A stretch of DNA of 64,000 bases, taken from assembly GCA_022701365.1 (NCBI GenBank), contig JAKUHH010000091.1, positions 124,001-188,000 on the forward strand, read 5' to 3'. The position numbers were made by a program, and so were the translations under genes. The stretch comes from Mycocentrospora acerina (lineage: Eukaryota > Ascomycota > Dothideomycetes > Pleosporales). Under the pieces are notes generated by a model that was not told the DNA's origin, made no database searches, and saw only the letters and a program-made list of their open reading frames with translations. Below, in pieces: positions 12,201 to 23,090 of this stretch; positions within the stretch are counted from its first letter, which is position 1, and each line of letters opens with the position of its first letter.

Positions 12201-13754
12201 ATGAGAAATACCATGAGAGGTGCAGCTCCTCGACAAGGACCATCAGCGGAGTCTCACATGAGGAAAACCATGCGTGCCGGTGCGCCCGCCAATGCAATAT
12301 CGCAAGGCGAGCACCATATGCGTAGGAGCATGCGCAATACTGACTCAACCTACACACCCGTAGGCCTTGCTGCATCGCGCCACAGCGTGATTCCTCTAGA
12401 GACAAAAGAACCACGAGGGGCGTTGCAGAAGAGGAATATCCCGGCTACTGCAAGACCACAAAGCATGCCTGCCACAGCTTATAAGAGAGCACCGGCTCCT
12501 GCACTCACTTACGACAGTGACTCAGATGCCTCTGCTAGCAGCTTCCAACGCGAACGGGCGCAAAAGCGAGGTGCACGTAATCGTGGTGGGCAGTACACGA
12601 TGCGAAGTTCGATGAGAGGTTCAGGTCCTGCGCCCACTATGCGGACGACTACCCTCGCCCCCGTTCGCTCTATTTCACCGCCAGGTTCTCCCACACCAGC
12701 CTTCCGCAAATCTATGCGATCCTCGTCACCTGCAAAAGAACCATCTCGTTCCTCGAAATTTAGTATAAGATCACTCTCACCCATGGGCCGGTTCCGAAAC
12801 AACAAGGCCGATGATGTCAGACCATCTTCGCCTACTGCACCGAGGAAGGGCTTTGCGAAACAAACAAAGACAAAACCGCCAGCTGCGATGCAGTCCAAAG
12901 CCAGCCGCTTTGCAGATTCCAGTGATGAAGACGAAGATCGGCCTCGGCGCTTCCAAAGCCGCTTCGCTGATTCTGATTCCGATGAGCCTTTGGATTACAA
13001 ACTTCCGCCTGGCTTAGCACCAGTGCGCGGTATTCCCAGAAAGCAGGGTACAGAAGACGGCGATTCCACCGACCTCGAGGAAGAGGCAGAGGAAAAGACA
13101 CCTGCGCCTGCTCAGAGGAAGACAGTAGAGAATGCAATTACCAACGGTCACGCAAACGGTCAAACAAACGGAAGCGCAAACGGACAGGGTACAGCTCTTT
13201 TTGCAGGTTCTTTGCGTGATAGCAAGCATGCTCCAACGTTGCCTACCAATGGGGCTGATGGCACGATGAAAACAAAGCGCAGCTTTTTTGGCCTCGGTGG
13301 AAGGAAGAAAACATCTGACTCCATCGCATCCGTCTCGCCGCTACCTTCTGCAGAACCCGACATTCCCATGCCCCCGCAACAACGCAACCGCGATAACGGT
13401 CTCCCGCTCGCACCCATTGACGAAGACAAAGATATTGACTCATCGCTATTGGAATTCAGCGCGCAGAGTCAGAAAAAAGCACCCAAACTTCAGCGTCGCT
13501 CCACTCCTGAATGGCCTTTGCAACAACTACCTCCAGTTCCGCCAATTCCCGATGACGCCCGTCCGATGAGCGCAGATGGCATTGCTCCCCGACGACCGCG
13601 ATTCCAGAACCGCAGGCTGTCGAGCCAGATGAGCAATACCACAGCGAATACCGCGCCTATTGTGGATGCGAGTGGACGGAGTGTTTCATATGGACGGACA
13701 GGGAAGAAGAAGAAGTTTCAGGGGCTGAGGCGGGTTTTCGGATTGACTGACTAA
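9260..13754 (+). CDS. large intrinsically disordered fungal protein with MR-x-(S/T)-MR repeats
   Basis: Exon 1 9260-9295 (MFGRRRRAASNP), intron 9296-9362 (GTGCGT donor, ATGCAG acceptor, phase 0), exon 2 9363-13754; 1475 residues. The short first exon matches the M-F-G-R-R start I associate with a conserved but unnamed Pezizomycotina family. Almost the whole protein is low-complexity Ser/Pro/Gln/Thr-rich sequence. Visible landmarks: a basic patch then VRVSFDETPVVKSY (about 530); an acidic DDDDDDSDITT run; a block of repeats MRNTMR (959), MRKTMR (978), MRRSMR (998), MRSSMR (1092) and a degenerate FRKSMR copy shortly after, each followed by Gly/Ala/Ser-Pro; DSSDEDED and DSDSDE acidic patches; and a basic C-terminus GKKKKFQGLRRVFGLTD. 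A scaffold at the cortex or cytoskeleton is conceivable, but no enzymatic domain is visible and I assign no function. Confidence 0.82.
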
Positions 13755-14402
13755 ACTTGGTCAATTCGTAACTAACACGAGGCGTAGGTCTTTGCGCTGC
13801 GGTTCTACATCTAATGCGCAAAAGGGGTCGTTTGATTCTACTACTCAGATCGATCGCAAACATTGATCATTTCCTTCTTTTTGAATTCATCGATCATTTT
13901 GACAGGGTGCTATCGGCCGAGCACGCCTATTTCACCTTGATCTCCTTTCTTATCTTCTATACATGCAAATGCATTTCCTTTGTTTTTCTTAGCCGCAGGT
14001 GGCAGTTTGTGGATTTTCGCACGACAATGATACCACTGAGGGGTTTGGACACAAGCGCATAGACGCAGCGCCTTTCGCTTCCACAATACATATGCTTGGA
14101 TATATTGATGATAGATTGAAGTTTGCTTAGAGAAGGAATAATTTATAATCTACTCTTTTTGCTCTCATATCGGCTACTTGATCAATTAAAAGTGGTGCTT
14201 TAGAGAGCTTAGGGAAAGTGCGCGGCGGTGTGTGTGGGGTAATACCTCGGTATGATTACACTGACTCGTCTAGCTTGTACTTTTCCCCAGGTACTACTTC
14301 CAGCGTCTTTGTGTATATGCATCTGCAATCCCTCTCCAGACACTTCAACTCCCTCACAATCTACTATTCCAATTCTACACCTCTTCACATCCATCTCCAA
14401 TA
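13755..14402. other. intergenic
   Basis: 3' UTR of the disordered-protein gene and promoter of the nitronate monooxygenase gene. The sequence just upstream of 14403 is C/T-rich (CTCCAATA before ATG). No gene seen. Confidence 0.6.
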
Positions 14403-15401
14403 ATGCCGATCAAAACATGGCTCACGGAAAAGTTTGGGATCCGCGTGCCCCTTGTGCAAGGCGGCATGATGTGGGTAGGCCGCGCCGAGCTCATCAGCGC
14501 AGTCGCAAATGCAGGCTGCCTGGGCTTCCTGACCGCCCTCACGCAACCCACGCCTGAAGCACTCCGTCTTGAGATCCGGAGAACAAAGTCCCTGCTCAAG
14601 CCCTCGGCGGTGCAATTTGGCGTCAACATCACGTTACTCCCATCGATGAACGCGCCAGACTACGCTGCATACGCAAGAGTTGTTGTCGAGGAAGGGATCA
14701 AGATTGTGGAGACGGCGGGTGACCCCACGCCGATTCTAAAGTACCTAAAGGAGAATGGGGTAACGGTTTTCCACAAGTGTGTTACGCTGAAGCATGCGCT
14801 GAGGGCGGAGAAGCTGGGCGTGGATTGCATTAGTATTGATGGGATTGAGTGCGCTGGCCATGGGGGGGAGTACGACACGACGAGTCTCACGCTTCTTTCG
14901 CTGTGTGCCGAGCAGTTGAAGATTCCATACCTGGCCTCTGGTGGGTTCGCCAACGGAAGACAGGTCGCTGCTGCGCTGGCATTGGGCGCGGTGGGAGTCA
15001 ACATGGGGACCCGCTGGATGTGCACGGTTGAATCGCCTATTCATCAGAATGTCAAGGATGTGATTGTCAAGGCTACAGAGAATGACACTGTGCTTGTTCT
15101 GAGGAAGTTCCGCAACACGTCTAGACTTCATAAGAACAAGGTGTCGGTTGAGGTACACCAGATTGAGAACACGAAGAAGGACGTTGAGTTTAAGGACGTG
15201 GCGCATCTGATGAGCGGGCAGAGGGGCAAGGAGGTCTATGTAACGGGAGATGTGGATGCAGGTGTGTGGAGCTTGGGCATGTGTGCAGGACTGATTCACG
15301 ATGTGCCGACATGTGAGGAGCTAGCGAAGACAATGGAGAGAGACGCTATTGCGGTGTTGAGCCACGGGAGTGCGTTGGTGGTTGAGAGTGCGAAGCTGTA
15401 G
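14403..15401 (+). CDS. nitronate monooxygenase / 2-nitropropane dioxygenase family
   Basis: Intronless, 332 residues, the usual length. It is an FMN-dependent TIM-barrel enzyme that oxidises alkyl nitronates (such as propionate 3-nitronate) to carbonyl compounds and nitrite. Motifs in order: VPLVQGGM (15-22), phosphate-binding region, ECAGHGGE (149-156) with the conserved His153 proposed as catalytic residue, LASGGFANG (177-185) and MGTRW (201-205). The bacterial-like sequence and lack of introns are normal for this family in fungi. Detoxification of nitronates is the known role; the subclass cannot be fixed by eye. Confidence 0.92.
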   Translation: MPIKTWLTEKFGIRVPLVQGGMMWVGRAELISAVANAGCLGFLTALTQPTPEALRLEIRRTKSLLKPSAVQFGVNITLLPSMNAPDYAAYARVVVEEGIKIVETAGDPTPILKYLKENGVTVFHKCVTLKHALRAEKLGVDCISIDGIECAGHGGEYDTTSLTLLSLCAEQLKIPYLASGGFANGRQVAAALALGAVGVNMGTRWMCTVESPIHQNVKDVIVKATENDTVLVLRKFRNTSRLHKNKVSVEVHQIENTKKDVEFKDVAHLMSGQRGKEVYVTGDVDAGVWSLGMCAGLIHDVPTCEELAKTMERDAIAVLSHGSALVVESAKL

Positions 15402-16174
15402 GTAATAGGTATGGCATGTGCCAACTTGAAATGATATAATTAGTTGATTTGATTAACAGCCATCTCGTCTGACCCCATGTTACTCACACAATCTCACATG
15501 GTACACAGATACAGGTTGAATGAATGACGTTGGGCGGTCCGCTGCAGATGCCATGGGTTGCTTTATGCACCCCTGTTCAACACAGCGGTAGCATGTGATA
15601 GCCCGACGCACATGATGCTTGGATGTATTGCACCTGCATCTCTGGACCATTTTGCATGTCACGCGTGCACACAATTAGGAAAGGAGTACGGCGCCCGACG
15701 TCTTCAGGAGCTTTCTCCAGTGGTTCAGCGGGACCCCGCAAATGGGCAGAGCCTGAGAGAGATTTCATATCGTTTTCTTCTTTCCTCCTACTTGTCCCCT
15801 TCTTCACTTCTTTCCCAAACAAAACTCCACAGCGGTATCTCTCAACATATCGCAACCAAGAAGCCGAGACCCGAACGGACGTGCTTCGGAAAGCTTGGGG
15901 CTGAACGGAACACATACATCCTTGCATCCCACGTTTAGCGAGGCTGCGAACCTCGGCGCCCTATCATCGCAGTTGCAAAAAAAAGGGTATTCACAGAATT
16001 GAGTCCTCGACACATCACTCGCAGAGCTCTGGACGGCTTTCCCAGCCCTGGCCTAGCATACGCATCTACCCTGCCATACACAATCGCACCAGTCGAATGC
16101 CGCGCGCATCATAACGACGATCGAATCACCTCTCCCCCTCGCTCGCACATAACACTGCACCCACAACCCGCGCC
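15402..16174. other. intergenic
   Basis: About 0.77 kb, 3' UTR then promoter of the acyltransferase gene; C-rich tracts at 16100-16170 precede the ATG. No gene seen. Confidence 0.6.
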
Positions 16175-17269
16175 ATGAGCTGGCTCCTCTACTTCGCTGC
16201 CAGCGTCACCGCGCTCGTCATGTTCCTGCGGATCGTCTCGCTAGTTCTGCCCCGCGGCCCGGCAGATCTTGTTCGCTTCGTAGCTTTCATGATCACTGCT
16301 GCCATTGTGCTTTTGTTCTCTGCGTCGTACGGCGTGGTCGCGAGTATATTCTGCAGGTGTATAGGGTACGGAGGCCTGAGCCAGTGGACAACTGGAAGGG
16401 CGTTCAAGTGGCTCATGTGGTGGACGACGGGTGTGACGTTTAAGGTCAGCGACAGTGGAAAGAGCGTGGGAGGAAGGAGGGGAGGCGAGGAGGCGTTGCT
16501 GGAAAGGCCAGCAGTGTTTGTGGGAAACCATCAATCGTAAGTGGTTGATTCTTTGAACTGAAGATCTTGGGATTTGGGTGGAGACACCAAGCCCCCCAGA
16601 CGAAGTAGCTCAGGTTCACCAAGCGCATGCGCTAACAATTCGTAGGGAACTCGATGTTCTGATGCTGGGCTGCATCTTCCCCCAGTACTGCTCTGTCACT
16701 GCTAAAAGCTCGCTGAAATGGACGCCCTTCCTGGGCTGGTTCAGTGCGACTTCTCTGATATTGGTAAAATTTATTCTCGCTAATACATTGCAGTGTCCCT
16801 CTCCAAGACCGTCTTCATCGACCGTGCCAACCGAGCCACTGCCCGCGCAGCTTTCGACTCGACAGTGGAGACAATGCGTTCTTCCCGACAGAGCGTCTTC
16901 ATCTTCCCTGAAGGAACCCGTTCCTACGCCTCGGAGCCCACACTACTGCCTTTCAAGAAAGGCGCGTTCCACCTCGCTGTACAGGCTCAAGTCCCGATTG
17001 TGCCCATTGTTTGCGCAAACTACAGCAACGTTTTGGACGCGAAGAAGAGGAGATTCAACCCCGGTGTCGTGGACGTCAGCGTTCTACCACCAATACCGAC
17101 AAAGGGACTGACGTCTGCAGATGTAGACAGCCTGGTGGAGAAGACAAGGAATGCTATGATGGATGAGCTGGTCAGGCTGAGCCATGTCAGCGGGGATGGA
17201 AATGGAGTACCGCTACCGAGGGCGTCTGGCGTTGACAATGTACAGGGAGAGCTCAGGAAGAGGTCCTAG
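16175..17269 (+). CDS. SLC1: 1-acyl-sn-glycerol-3-phosphate acyltransferase (LPAAT)
   Basis: Three exons: 16175-16536, 16646-16743, 16794-17269; 311 residues. It acylates lysophosphatidic acid to phosphatidic acid in the endoplasmic reticulum or lipid droplets (PlsC/AGPAT family). Two N-terminal membrane segments (about 3-24 and 32-58) precede the catalytic block NHQSELD (118-124, the NHxxxxD motif), which is split by intron 1 inside the Ser codon. The second motif FPEGTR (191-196) binds the glycerophosphate. Intron 2 is only 50 bases, and splicing restores the conserved GWFMSLSKTVFIDR segment. Yeast Slc1 is about 303 residues, so the length fits. Confidence 0.92.
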
Positions 17270-17760
17270 GTACGCTTAGACAAGGGCAGAAGCTCTGATT
17301 GGAGTCGTTCAACGCTGCATCAATGGTGTGGTCACGTAAGGATTGGCGTACATGGATGGCGTTATATCTTGGGCATTTTATACATGGAAAGTAGGCGGTG
17401 GTGGCGATTTCTTGGGTTAGCATACGGGAAGTGCCCGTGGTTAGGGAACTCGAGGTCGTGTAGCTCCAGGCGAAATGATAGACGGAGAGGATGAATGAAG
17501 CGCTGAAGAACGGAAATAAGCCGCAGCAAAGTGGTACCGGTTTGAGTATCTTTGTTTGGAGACGCGGACCACATTCCACCGAGCAAGCTACCCCGCGGTT
17601 CCCCCCTCAGACCACATACCGAATGAGGGTGCAGGAGTGTCTTCGAGTCGAAGTCGAGACGTAGTCTTTGGCAATCTTACCATCTCCTGCTTCTCTCATT
17701 CTCAGGCATATTGAGTATCTATAGAGAACTCAACCCCCCCCCCCCTTTCCATCTGCAACA
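17270..17760. other. intergenic
   Basis: Short spacer of about 490 bases with a C13 homopolymer (about 17732-17745) just before the next ATG. No gene seen. Confidence 0.6.
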
Positions 17761-18842
17761 ATGGGGTCCCAAAAAGCGAATGCAGAGAACAGGGCTTCGG
17801 AGCCAAAAACATATAACGTAGCAGGCAAGAGCGCGATCATCACCGGCGCCGGGTCTGGTAAAGCTACTCCTCGTTGACCCAGATATGTATATACATATAA
17901 AGGGCATAATCAATACTAACCACCGTCGCCGTATCAGGAATAAACTTTTCCTTTGCAGCCCTCCTCCTCAGCCGCGGATGCAACGTCCTCATCGCCGACC
18001 TGTCTCTCCGCCCCGAAGCCCAAGCCCTCCTCTCGCAATATGCCACCCAGCCCCGCGCCGTATTTCTACAAACAGATGTAACCAACTGGCCGCAGCTGGA
18101 GCGCATGTTCAGCGTCTGCAGCCGCGAGTTCGGCACAGTGGATATATTGTGTCCTGGCGCGGGCATCTACGACCCGCACTGGAGCAACTTCTGGCACCCG
18201 CCTGGGGTGGCTGGCGGGGAGAGCAGAGACACGGAGCAAGGCGGGCGATATGCATCGCTAGATATCAACATCACGCATCCGATTCGGGCTACGCAGCTGG
18301 CTATACGGTGGTTTTTGAATCCGCCGGATGGGGGGAAGAGGGAGAAGGAGAAGGAGAAGGAGAGGGTGAGTGTGGAGCGGCCGAAGAGAGTGGTGATTAT
18401 TAGTAGTATTGCGGGGCAGAAGAGCAATTTGAACACGCCGCTTTATGTGGCGGCGAAGCATGCGATGAATGGGTTTGTGCGGTCGCTTGGGCCGCTGGAG
18501 GCGAGGCTGGGGATTAGAGTGAATGGGGTGGCGCCCGGGGTGATTAGGACGCCGCTGTGGACGGAGCATCCGGAGAAGATGGCGTTTATAGACGAGGGGA
18601 AGGATGAGTGGGCGACGCCAGAGGAGGTGGCGCTTGCGATGTTGAGGTGTGTTGAGGAGCCGGGGTTGCCTGGGGGGACCATTTTGGAGGTCGGCAAGAG
18701 CCAGACGAGATGTGTGTTGGAGGTGAATGATCCGGGGCCAAGTGGGGCGGGGCATACGGTTAGTAATTTGTTGGAGAGTTATGAGGAGGTGTATGGATGG
18801 TTGGGGGAAGAGGGGTGGGGTGTTGAGAGGGCCAAGTTGTAG
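17761..18842 (+). CDS. short-chain dehydrogenase/reductase (15-hydroxyprostaglandin-dehydrogenase-like)
   Basis: Exon 1 17761-17857, intron 17858-17937, exon 2 17938-18842; 333 residues. It is a classical Rossmann SDR: cofactor loop TGAGSGI (28-34), interrupted by the intron; ADL after beta2 suggests NAD(H) preference; catalytic Ser in VVIISSIAG (188/189) and Tyr202-x3-Lys206 in LYVAAKH. Adenine-pocket and NAG regions are diverged (CPGAG, 104-108). A charged insert KREKEKEKER (166-175), encoded by a GAGAAG repeat, lies between strand 5 and the Ser motif. The codon usage in the last two thirds is unusually G-rich compared with the first part. The substrate is unknown. Confidence 0.88.
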
Positions 18843-20265
18843 GCGTGGTGGGTTGGAGGTTTCTATTGGCTTGTTTTTTGGAGGGGAATATCTGAGATTG
18901 TTGTCTGGTATAACAATATATAGTATTAAAGATTTTTTAATAATGTGTTTGTAGAGATGCTAGTATAGAGTGATGTTCTTGAAAATACTGGCATATTGTT
19001 TGATTGAATCATTGTCCTGATGTATTTATGTTGAGATTCACGGCAGGAAAGATGGGACTTTGGTGCGTGTACTTTGCAGTGTCTCTGAAAGAAGTTGCTG
19101 CATTTCGTACAAGTTCACTGCATCCTGGTACCCGATCAAGACAATCCTATACTACCTGTTGACACTGATCTATTAGGTCCTCATTGGTGAAGTTGCGTGT
19201 GAGCTACCAGTCTAGCTTCTCCAAATGAAGCTTGGACTGTATTCGACAGAGGACGGCAGAGTATTCAGCTTGTCCTTGAAGCTTGACATGCTACGAGCTT
19301 ACCCTTTCTGCAAAGGTCATGTGCTGGAAATGAAGCTGCGTTTATGCGGAGCTGACATGTACATACAGGAGAGCCGTTGCCGACCTTGTTAGAGCTCGTA
19401 TAGCCGAATCGGGTACGATGCTTACAGCAAAGATCGGCGATTGGTCATGGGGTGAAGCGAACAGCAATTGTCAGTCAGCACAAGGCTAAACAGGTGTTGA
19501 GTATTGTTTACTACAAGAGCGAGCGGAGATGCAATCAAGTTTGTGGTGGGCGACTGTGCGGATGTGCTGGGAAGGAACCTGTTTCTCCGGGGCACATGGC
19601 CGCTCAGGCTGATAGCCACGATAGAGGCTGAAGTCGAGGTCGAGGTCGAGCGATATTTTTCCGAAGGCCGGCGCTCAGGCGGCCGCTCGAGAGCAAAAGC
19701 CGCAGCGACGCAGGGACGAAAGCATAGAAGCAGCCAGTTGAGCGCTTGGCGCGGGCGACGGTGGCCCGAAGATTGAGAGCTTTTTGAAAATTCTCACGAT
19801 GGTGGTTCGGACGCGGATTTGGGCAGAGCAGCAGAGATGATGGAAGAGCACAGAGGGACACGGAAGCCTGCACGAAAGGGACCGCTTTGTGGGTTTGGCC
19901 GAGATGTTCTCCAGTGTTGCGTCATGGGAGGTTTTTTTTGGCAGTCAAGACGAAGGCAGTTGAAGCCGTGAACCGGCGGCGCTGGGTCAGTCAGCAGCGG
20001 GCCATGGGTCAAGGGTCTGCGCGCCGCCAGCTTCCGGCGCGCTGATTGAAGCAATTGCCTGCGCGGCGTGGGAGTGGGGCTAGTGGCCAACCAGCGTGTC
20101 AAGCTGGCGTGGGTGTGACGCTGCAGAGGGGCCGTGTTTTGCGAGGGGCTGCTGCTATGAAAGCTGCGCCGCCAGCAGAAACATCTTCCCTTCTCTCTCA
20201 CACATCCCCTCTGCTCTGCTACTACCAATTCCCCTACACACATTTCAATCTCCATCACCACCATC
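18843..20265. other. intergenic, transaldolase promoter region
   Basis: About 1.4 kb. A short GAGGTC direct repeat sits near 19630-19650, and the last 100 bases are CT-rich, as expected for a highly expressed housekeeping gene. Open frames of up to 90 codons exist on both strands but show no domain, so I leave them out. Confidence 0.6.
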
Positions 20266-21437
20266 ATGTCCAGCTCTCTCGACCAGCTCAAGGCCACTGG
20301 CACCGTAAGTAGCCAGTCCACCACCTCTCTCTTCCCAACCACGTGAAGAGTGAGCTACATCTAGCTAAGCCGAGCTGACCACGCCTTCCAGACCGTCGTG
20401 TGCGACTCTGGTGACTTTGCCACCATTGACAAGTACAAGCCCCAGGATGCGACGACCAACCCGTCGCTTATCCTCGCGGCCGCCAAGAAGCCCGAGTACC
20501 AGAAGCTGATTGACGAGGCCATTGCCTACGGAAAGAAGCAGGGCGGCGACATTGACGCCCAGGTCGACCACACACTCGACGCCCTCCTGGTCCAGTTCGG
20601 CAAGGAGATCCTCAAGATCATCCCCGGCAAGGTTTCCACCGAGGTTGACGCGCGCTTTTCCTTTGACACAGAAGCTTCCGTGAGCAAGGCTCTGCGCATC
20701 ATCGACGTACGTATCCGCGCCTGAACAAGAACATGAAGATGAGAACCCCAGTCTGACCTTCTGCAGTTGTACAAGGAGCAGGGCATTGGCAAGGACCGCG
20801 TCCTCATCAAGATTGCCTCGACATGGGAAGGTATCAAGGCCGCCGAGATCCTCCAGTCCAAGCACGGAATCAACACCAACCTGACCCTCATGTTCTCTCT
20901 TGTCCAGGCCATTGCCGCTGCTGAGGCCGGCGCATACCTCATCTCTCCCTTTGTTGGCCGTATCATGGATTGGTTCAAGGCCGCGAACAAGAAGGAATAC
21001 CCCAAGGAGGAGGACCCCGGTGTCAAGAGCGTCCAGAGCATTTTCAACTACTACAAGAAGCACGGCCACAAGACCATTGTCATGGGCGCCTCTTTCAGGA
21101 GCATTGGCGAGATCACTGAGCTTGCTGGCTGCGACTACTTGACCATTGCCGTAAGTTGAGCCAGTGAAAACATGCGGAAAAATAGCTAACTTGTACCTAG
21201 CCCAACCTCCTTGAGCAGCTCTACAACTCTACCGATGCGGTTCCCCAGAAGCTCATCGCCGAAGATGCCGTCAAGCTCGACATTGAGAAGAAGAGCTACA
21301 TCAACGACGAGCCCGCCTTCCGCTTCTACTTCAACGAGGACCAGATGGCCGTCGAGAAGCTCCGCGAGGGTATCTCCAAGTTCGCTGCTGATGCCGTCAC
21401 ACTCAAGGACATTCTGCGCGAGAAGATTGAGGCTTAG
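20266..21437 (+). CDS. TAL1: transaldolase
   Basis: Four exons: 20266-20304, 20392-20706, 20767-21150, 21201-21437; 324 residues, all junctions phase 0. It is a class I aldolase of the non-oxidative pentose phosphate pathway, transferring dihydroxyacetone between sedoheptulose-7-phosphate and glyceraldehyde-3-phosphate. Signatures: DATTNPSLI near the start of exon 2, the Schiff-base lysine in VLIKIASTWEG (Lys133 by this model, equivalent to E. coli Lys132), NLTLMFS, and SPFVGRI-DW. Length and motifs match Tal1/TalB. The first exon encodes only MSSSLDQLKATGT, a common fungal arrangement. Confidence 0.97.
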
Positions 21438-21849
21438 AGCACACGGTGTGATGCCGAGTGGTTATGAAGGAATGAATATCATGTTATGCACGGGTGCATA
21501 TATGTAGCCCTTTTTTTTAATTGTTCCACGAAGCTGGAGTTTAGCTAGCAAAATCGAGATATCAACAATGAATAACGTAAAATTTCTATCACTTGTATTT
21601 CTGTCACCTGTCTTGCGTCACGTCATCCCATCCATGTGTTGTACATTGCGTGCGTGAAATGAGGGGCAGTGGATTCATCATCCGCAGGGCCCAGAATGGC
21701 ACGTCAGTTCCGTCAGCCCCGCTTTGGCCCTGGCTTCGAAATCAAGAGCTCACCTACAACGTCTCCCTCCCACCCAGTTCCATCACCAAACACAACTGTC
21801 AAGCTCCAAAACACCCCAATCACATCAAATAATTAACCAAACCGTCACA
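21438..21849. other. intergenic between transaldolase and SOD1
   Basis: About 410 bases, 3' UTR plus SOD1 promoter. No gene seen. Confidence 0.6.
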
Positions 21850-22753
21850 ATGGTCAAAGCTGGTATGTCTCACACCTATTGGCCCTTTCTGCACAAGCTT
21901 CGCCAGTTATGGGAAGGCGGGGTTGGCCTGTCGTGCGCGAGATTGAGCACATTGTATCCGGCAGCGATTCAAAACGCTGGTAACGGTGCAATTGAGGAGC
22001 TTTGGAGCACCCTGATGGAGCTACACCAGCCCATCAGGTTCCAGCTCCTGTCTGCGACGCTCCAATCAGCGCCGCCTCTCACCAGACACCCTGATGGTCT
22101 CCCCTTCGACCTCGTAGTCGCAGATGCGGGTAGTAGCGAGGACGCTTCAAGCCGGGTACCTGGTCGCTAACATACACGTCGTAGTCGCCGTCCTCCGTGG
22201 AGACTCCAACGTCAAGGGTACCGTTACCTTTGAGCAGGAGAACGAGTCCTCGCCCACGACCATCTCATGGGACATTACCGGCAACGATGCCAACGCTGAG
22301 CGTGGCATTCACGTCCACACCTTTGGTGACAACACCAACGGATGCACATCTGCTGGACCCCACTGTATGTATACTCGGAGCTTGGATGACGGGGCATGGG
22401 TAACGATACATGTGCTGACGCGAGATAGTCAACCCCCACAACAAGACCCACGGAGCTCCCGAGGATGACGAGCGCCACGTTGGTGACTTGGGCAACTTCA
22501 AGACCGACGCCCAGGGCAACGGAAAGGGAAGCGTTACCGACAAGCTGATCAAGCTGATTGGTGCCGAGAGCGTTGTCGGCGTACGTTTGGCCCCTTCTTC
22601 GCTCCTTCATAAACGAAAGCTAACACGCCCCAGCGCACCATCGTCGTCCACGGCGGTACCGATGATCTCGGCAAGGGTGGACACGAGGAGTCCAAGAAGA
22701 CTGGCAACGCTGGACCCCGTCCTGCTTGCGGTGTCATTGGTATCTCCAACTAG
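21850..22753 (+). CDS. SOD1: Cu/Zn superoxide dismutase
   Basis: Four exons: 21850-21862, 22185-22364, 22429-22580, 22634-22753; 154 residues, exactly the usual length. It dismutates superoxide in cytosol and intermembrane space. Copper and zinc ligands are all visible: HVHTFGD (two Cu histidines), GPHFNPHNKTHG (bridging His plus a Zn His), RHVGDLGN (Zn His and Asp) and VVHGGTDDLGKGG (Cu His); the disulfide cysteines are in NGCTSAGPH and PACGVIGI, and the arginine is in GPRPACG. Exon 1 codes for only MVKA plus one base, and the first intron is 322 bases, far longer than the other two (64 and 53). No signal peptide. Confidence 0.96.
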
Positions 22754-23090
22754 ATTGCCCAGCAACTCTAATGGTGACACAGCCATATGCTTCAGCAGCC
22801 TGAAGACAATATTGACACAGACAATGTGAATCTTGTAACACGTTCCAAGAATACAACAACATTTCTTGTCAGCATTGCCATCCATTTTCCTGACTAAACA
22901 AAAACTGTGATGACATTCTTAACAATTCGTGAAGATAACAAACACCTTGATGACGTGTCTAAACCGTCAAAACGCCTTTCATGTATGCATAACCTCCAGC
23001 CAGTATGTATGTAAACTCCGTTCTATGCATCCGTAAAAATGTCACATGCAAACCCCCCCATCCCCCAAGAACAACTTCAACCAACGCAGC
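22754..23090. other. intergenic between convergent genes
   Basis: Spacer between the 3' ends of SOD1 and the haspin-like kinase gene; nothing else seen. Confidence 0.6.

Noticed and set aside
14403..15401. Enoyl reductase or IMP dehydrogenase as identity for the TIM-barrel enzyme
   Set aside because: The AGHGGE motif, length of 332 residues and lack of CBS domains fit nitronate monooxygenase.
19504..19776. 90-codon open frame as a gene
   Set aside because: No domain, overlaps equally long frames on the other strand, and contains repeat-like GAGGTC words.
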